Source: Pollenia angustigena | Taxonomy: Eukaryota; Arthropoda; Insecta; Diptera; Polleniidae | DNA: 64,000 nt | Reading direction: 5' to 3' | NCBI GenBank assembly: GCA_930367215.1 | Contig: OV884059.1 | Span: forward strand, 231,507,803 to 231,571,802 | In this document: piece after piece, positions 59,180-64,000 of the stretch | How positions within the stretch are numbered: position 1 is the first letter of the stretch | Layout of the letters: the number at the start of each line of letters is the position of its first letter | Notes under the pieces: generated by a model | Database searches by the model: none | Seen by the model: only the letters and a program-made list of their open reading frames with translations | Told to the model about the DNA's origin: nothing | Program-made: the position numbers and the translations under genes

Positions 59180-59700
59180 ATTTATTATATTTTATTTTAA
59201 ATTATTATAAATTAGTTTCTATCTCTTAAGCTATGTAATCTCCAAACTGTGTTAATTTATTGTTTTTTAAATTTTGCTTTTATATCATATTTTATTCTGC
59301 TTTACTGTTGTAAGTAAGATATCAATCGGTCTATTATGTACTCATATATAGTTTTTTAGATATAAATTTGACAATTTTGTTTATAACATTAAGTGAGATT
59401 TTAAATCTATTATTTTTTTATTATAAAATTGTACTTAAAATGTGGTTATAGTTCCAAACTCTGGGTTTTTTATTTAAGTTTTATTCGAATTGCGAATGAA
59501 AATAAAAACATTTTATCTATTTTGTTGGAAGCAGCCGCCGTTTCAATTTTGACATTTCGAGCTCTAACCGCTAAAATATCAACTTTTGAAACTTTTTTTG
59601 TTATGTTAATTTTGTACAAGTGTGAAGTATTTGGGTACTTAAGTAATCAATAGCAAAAAGTTGTTCATGTTCTTTTGAATAAATTGGCGGGTTAATTTAT
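59180..59700 (+). terminator. TMEM68-like gene 3' UTR with candidate poly(A) signals
   Basis: AT-rich, non-coding. AATAAA hexamers occur at 59501-59506 and 59679-59684; a third (59838-59843) lies within the adjoining repeat. The one at 59679 is the last before repeat sequence starts at about 59707. The 74-residue frame at 59429 has no similarity that I recognise. Confidence 0.45.
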
Positions 59701-59706
59701 TAATTT

Positions 59707-59800
59707 AGAAGATTAAAGAACACAGGCTGTGTGTCACTTTAATCTATAACAAAAAACGACACTGTCGATGACGTTGACGACAACCGGAATAAGGCTGAAT
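59707..59800. repeat. Fragment of the AGATTAAAGAACACAGG repeat
   Basis: GAAGATTAAAGAACACAGGC and TGTCACTTTAATCTATAAC match 36808-36845, and a changed version is at 61470-61490. It is part of the dispersed family that also carries GTCCGTCCGGCTGGC. Confidence 0.55.
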
Positions 59801-59922
59801 ATAAACACATAACATTAAAATTTAAAAGGGCATATCAATAAAAAGAAATCGAGTAATACAAACAAATGAAAAGTGCTGTGTAGATAATTTATCTATCTTT
59901 TATTTTCGTCTTATCTAGACCA

Positions 59923-60652
59923 GTACCCATGTTCTGTAACTATAGTGAGAACTTCTCGCGTCGAAAAGATGTGACACAAAATATTCCATCGTTTCTCGAA
60001 AAGTGAGAAAAAAGTGTGTCTGTAACTCATGTCGAAAACTATCAAAAGAGATTACGTCGTTACGTTATAAATGTCATAATATTGCACTCGAAGCCGATGT
60101 GACATTGCAGACATTGAAAACGCCAGTAACAAATAACGTTGACGGCGACCAAAATTTACTAAAATTGAAAATGTTTCAACGACGGCGGCGAAATTAGAAC
60201 CGTCGGCTTTACCAAATAATGTAAAGTGTGACTTTAATGTTTGTTGTTTGCAAACGATTTAAAAACATTCGTATATTTTATATAAATGTTAAAAGCAAAA
60301 TAATTAAACAATAAATAAAATGTGCCAAGAACAAAATATTATTATTATTATTCTTTGTATTTTACATTTTTAAGTGTTTTTTGGTGTTACAAGTTTTTCT
60401 CGCCCCGTTTTTATACGTGAGTTTATTTGACAGTTCAAAGCGGAAACTTTTCGCACAAAAATATTACAGACACACTTTTTCTGAAATTTGGCGAGTAATT
60501 TCCTTACGTGACAGCTAGTACTCGCCAAAAAAAGTTGCAGATACAGTTTAGTGAGAAAAACAGCTGTTTGTTTCAATTTATGGCATTTCTGTTTCATTTC
60601 ACACATTTCAATCGAAAAGTTTACTGACGCGAGAGTTACAGAACATGGGCAC
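59923..60652. mobile_element. GTACCCATG family element, complete copy
   Basis: GTACCCATGTTCTGTAACT at the left and GAGTTACAGAACATGGGCAC at the right are inverted. A second motif (TTCTCGAAAAGTGAG, GTGTGTCTGTAACTC) is repeated inside, and ACGGCGGCGAAATTAG plus GTTTGTTGTTTGCAAACG mark the core. 730 bp, no protein; the small frames on both strands are repeat-derived. Partial copies lie at 7801, 10434 and 37891. Confidence 0.75.
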
Positions 60653-60729
60653 AGATTATGTAAGTAAAAATTATGCTAAGAGAACCGAACTGGAAAATCA
60701 TATTAATTTAATATATGTTTTAGACACTG

Positions 60730-60945
60730 GGGCCTTATTCTGGCAGTCGTGATCGAGTACTTTCTCGATTCGAAAGTAATTTAATATCTAATCATTTCAG
60801 TCAATACTGAACAAATCGGAATTATTTTTTAAGTTTTGTAAAGCATTAATTTGAGTTTCACAATACTGAAAAAATAATTTCGATTAAAAATAAAATTGCT
60901 TTCGAATCGAGAAAGTACTCGATCACGACTGCCAGAATAAGGCCC
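60730..60945. mobile_element. Harbinger-like MITE, family H2, copy 2 (TSD CTG)
   Basis: GGGCCTTATTCTGGCAG to CTGCCAGAATAAGGCCC, 216 bp, flanked by CTG (60727-60729 and 60946-60948). The inner arms GATCGAGTACTTTCTCGATT / AGAAAGTACTCGATC are perfect. Copy 1 is at 44584. Confidence 0.87.
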
Positions 60946-60948
60946 CTG

Positions 60949-61704
60949 ATTTATCAATATTTATATCTCGATTTTTTTAAGTTCATACTACTTTTGTACT
61001 TATAGTCCCAAAGCATACGATGCAATTCTTATTAATTAACTTATCACTTATCTTATTACCGAAATAATACACTTGTTATGTATGAAGTTCACACACACAT
61101 GTGTGCTTTTTTTTACATTAAGAATGAGAAAACAAAACGTATATAAAGAGTACATCAAGCTGAGTACTCGTGTTTTTTCCTCGCCTCCCGCCTATAAAGT
61201 AGCAAGCTGATGTGTGTAAAAACCTTAAAGTATACCGATCGACCCAGAATCACTTTCTGAGACGTTCTAATGATCTCCGTCCGGCTGGCTGCCTATCCTA
61301 ATTTTGTCGTAGTTTTGAAAAACATTTATCTTTGGTTCTTTTGCAAAAAAAAAAAAAACACTATTTTACCAGCCTACTGGATGCTGGGCTTGATTTTTTT
61401 AGTTAAAATATAATCGGCCTTAGTGTGTATGGCGTTGTCGGTAAACCCTAAGTCGTTTTTTGTAATAGACTAAAGAACACATCTTGAGTGTTACTTTCGA
61501 CCATGTTCGACAATTGCACGATTTGAAATGCAAAACGCCAGATTTTTTTATGGTGTTCTGAAACTCGTGCGGTTTTTTTTGCAATATGCCGTAACTTGCA
61601 GTCGCCAAACTTCTTGCAACTGCAATTAACAGAACACCTTTTATTAGGTTTCAAGTCTGAATTGCAAATGTTTAGCGCTCTGCGATTGTCAACATTGAGA
61701 ACAG
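60949..61704. other. Gene-free; GTCCGTCCGGCTGGC repeat fragment
   Basis: At 61200-61300: AAGCTGATGTGTGTAA, TATACCGATCGACCC and CTCCGTCCGGCTGGCTGCC are family words; 61380-61500 continues with the GCCTTAGTGTGTATGG region. No gene; minus frames at 61420-61654 fall here. Confidence 0.45.
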
Positions 61705-61934
61705 TGGTATAATCACCGCATTCGATACTATCGTATCGAATAAACTATCGAATTTTTTTCATACGAAAGACACTGACGTATCGAATGAAAACTCGATAAA
61801 TGTAATGTCGAGTTACTCGATATCGAATGCTATTATTTCAAATTCAATAAATTTCTTTTGATATCGAGTTTCATGATACCAAAATAAATAATTTCGATCA
61901 ATTTTGCTCGATATCGTATGCGGTGATTAGACCC
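61705..61934. mobile_element. Harbinger-like MITE, family H1, copy 3 (TSD CAG)
   Basis: TGGTATAATCACCGCATTCG (slightly changed left tip) to TATGCGGTGATTAGACCC, 230 bp, flanked by CAG (61702-61704 and 61935-61937). About as long as copies 1 and 2, and close to copy 1 in sequence and orientation. Confidence 0.87.
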
Positions 61935-61967
61935 CAGGCCCAATTATTTTCTGATGTTACCGTCCGT

Positions 61968-62091
61968 TTCCACATGCAAGTGCAAGTTCGAAAAACTCAA
62001 TACACTCACTCTTTTTCACTACCATTCACACAATGTTTGTACTTTCAGCCAATTGGCTATTTCCACGATTTATCGTTGCATGTGGAAACCG
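61968..62091. mobile_element. Small MITE, GTTTCCACATGCAA ends
   Basis: GTTTCCACATGCAAGTG and the inverted TTGCATGTGGAAAC enclose CACTCTTTTTCACT and ACTTTCAGCCAATTGGCT, also found at 26510-26570 in the element split by the hAT transposon. About 125 bp. Confidence 0.65.
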
Positions 62092-64000
62092 TAGGGTTAG
62101 CAAAAATAGTGATTTATTTTTATTTTTTCAGAAATAATTCTTTTTCTGATTTTATTTGGTAGAAATAATTCTTATTTTCTGAAATAAAAGTTCATTAAAA
62201 ATTTTAAACTTTAGCTATACGGAAAAACGTTTATTTTCTAAAGTAATCAATTTCGTTGCTTAAAAGAAGAAAATCCAAAAATAATTTCATGATTTTATCT
62301 TATTTTGTTCGTATTTAGTAAAATATTCTCATGATCAAAAAATTTACGTTTTTGGTATACATATAATCAAAAATTTCTTAAATCAAGAAATACAAAAGTA
62401 GCTTGTTTTATAAAAAAAATTATAAAGACATTTCTGAGTTCAAGCTGCGTTTATTTAATATTAGTCTGGTTTTCTTGATTTTTAAATAGAATCGAATTTC
62501 TTGCATTAAGAAACAAATGTAAGTCTGAGTTCATACGGCTCATGTCTTATTGACAAGATTCTTCCTTTTTCTTCTTTGAACATGAATTGGCGTTCAAATG
62601 ATTCATGTCATGTTGACGACATTGAAAACAATAACAAAATTAAATAAACAACGAATGAAAAAGCTAAAAGTAAAGACAGTACATGCATCTGTGTACTCGT
62701 TTCTTATAAGCAGGGAAACCATAAATATGCAATTGCATGTTTTTCCTTGTGCAACCAATGAAGGCAGAAACAATATATGTATGTATTTATCAGTTTTAGA
62801 GCTTTTTATGAATTTTGGCATCGATTGCATATGTTTGCATATTTTATCGTTTACAGCATTTTTTTGCATTATTTATTTAAAAGAGCCTTTTTGCAGCATA
62901 TTTTAGGTTTATAGCGCATATTTTGCCTTTTTAAGGCATATTTTGATACAATTTTTTTAGATGCCTACAATAGCTTTTGCAGCAATTAAATTAATTTTTT
63001 TTTTTTCGAAAATCTGTTACTTCAATTTCGACATCTACATTCAATTTTTACTCTAAAATTGTAAGATAAAGCAGGTTGTCATTAAGGTTAAATGTTATGC
63101 AATTTGTGTCTAGACCAATCTTTTAGTATCCCGATCGACTCAGAATCTTTTTAAAGTGATCTAACGATATCAATCCGTCCGTCTGGCTGGCATGTTAGCA
63201 TTGTGCGCAAAGTACAAGTACCAGTTTTATATATAACTAGATGACGCGTGCGAATATTTCGCACCGTTAGTTGTCATTTTTGTAACATAAAATGAAAATA
63301 ATTAAAAGAAATTTTAGTAACTTTAATACATTTTAAAATATAATTTTTATCAATGAAAATATTAATTTTTCAATTTCTAATTATTTTTCGTCATTAGTGT
63401 TAGAAATAAGCTTTAAAATGAGATATCATTTATTAAATCTGATGCGGTGGTATGGGAGATATCTGCAACCGACAAAAAAGTGCTTGAGAAATAATATATA
63501 GGTATGATTGAATTAAATATGGGCGATAGACTTCGTGGTGGGTGGTGAGAATCGATAATTTCACATCCAAATTAGACTCTTTGTGTCCGTAAGGTATCTA
63601 ATTATGATGGTATTTAAATTAAATTTGTCCCCAAAATATTTTACTGCAAATTAAATTACTTTCGAATCGGTTCACATTCGCTCAAAGCTCTCATCCTTAA
63701 ATAGCTTTAACTTCCTTTTAAATGTTAACATTTGTTCATAAATTAGCGACCGTACCTAAAATCCCTTTAAGACAAAAACCCATATGGATGCTAATATCTA
63801 GATAATATTCGGCGCAAACATCTCTTACATATATGAATTTTAACCTATTATGGGCTTAAGCGATAATATTTTAAGGTTTTTTTTTAATTTTGTTATTAAA
63901 TTGTTCAACATTTCGCTTCAAATGAGCAATTTTGGATTTTAAGAGGAATATTTTTAACAATTTTCAGGGCATATTTTCCAGTTTTTACTGCATATTTAAT
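62092..64000. other. Gene-free; fragments of dispersed repeats
   Basis: No gene. The frames at 62598-62906 and 62603-62869 overlap on opposite strands without motifs. At 63110-63230 and 63550-63860 are degraded GTCCGTCTGGCTGGC / GTATTTAAATTAAATTTG words of the family at 36960-37270. GCATATTTTG-type words recur at 62840-62960 and again at the window end (63970), possibly a further repeat continuing outside. Confidence 0.4.

Noticed and set aside
62598..62906. A 102-residue frame near the right edge
   Set aside because: An overlapping antisense frame of similar length exists and neither has a recognisable domain; the region is rich in GCATATTTT words.

Overview
This window is AT-rich nuclear DNA from an insect, most likely a higher fly (Brachycera, possibly calyptrate). 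The evidence is one protein gene with fly-style splice signals and a 59-bp last intron, surrounded by repeat families typical of dipteran genomes. There is no bacterial gene organisation, no operon and no CRISPR array.

I could reconstruct one host gene, on the + strand: a TMEM68-type ER acyltransferase. Its exons are 13656-13701, 14764-14902, 58346-59012 and 59072-59179. The splice phases agree (1, 2, 0) and the parts give a continuous 319-residue protein ending in TGA at 59177. Intron 2 is 43,443 bp and makes up two thirds of the window. Intron 1 would be about 105 bp without one inserted element.

Nearly everything else that can be explained is transposable-element material, often nested. 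From left to right: a DDE-transposon-like family with 4-bp target duplications (2709-5465, with relatives at 30355, 34292 and 57838); an orphan THAP zinc-finger exon (6820-7217); Harbinger-type MITEs with CAG/CTG or TAA duplications (6375, 7873, 19847, 44584, 60730, 61705); a foldback with a tandem-repeat core (8207-8957) next to a Mutator-like element with a 10-bp duplication (8958-10380); a tRNA-derived SINE (12092-12268); a 1.39-kb near-perfect palindrome (15327-16718) inside a ladder of duplicated units (15288-20250); hAT-type MITEs with 8-bp duplications (21265, 21924, 37916, 49531, 50705, 51566, 51831); a Tc1-type transposase pseudogene (23945-24365); a foldback at 24645-25513; a hAT element with transposase relics (26612-28841); a Mutator-like element with a 9-bp duplication (29152-30018); insect repeats with a CTAGCTGRCCCGG head (32875, 39063, 46244); and two LINE fragments, one a Jockey-like reverse transcriptase cut by a MITE at its YADD motif and the other an RNase H-type tail.

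There is no operon-like cooperation between genes here. The region shows successive waves of transposition into one intron, and sibling copies supply several natural filled-site/empty-site comparisons. The most unusual observations are the 4-bp-duplication transposon family, one GC-rich minisatellite shared by three otherwise unrelated inverted-repeat elements, and repeated use of one 8-bp target (GTTCACAC) by three consecutive insertions. All family names come from reading the sequence and remembered family traits; no search was run.
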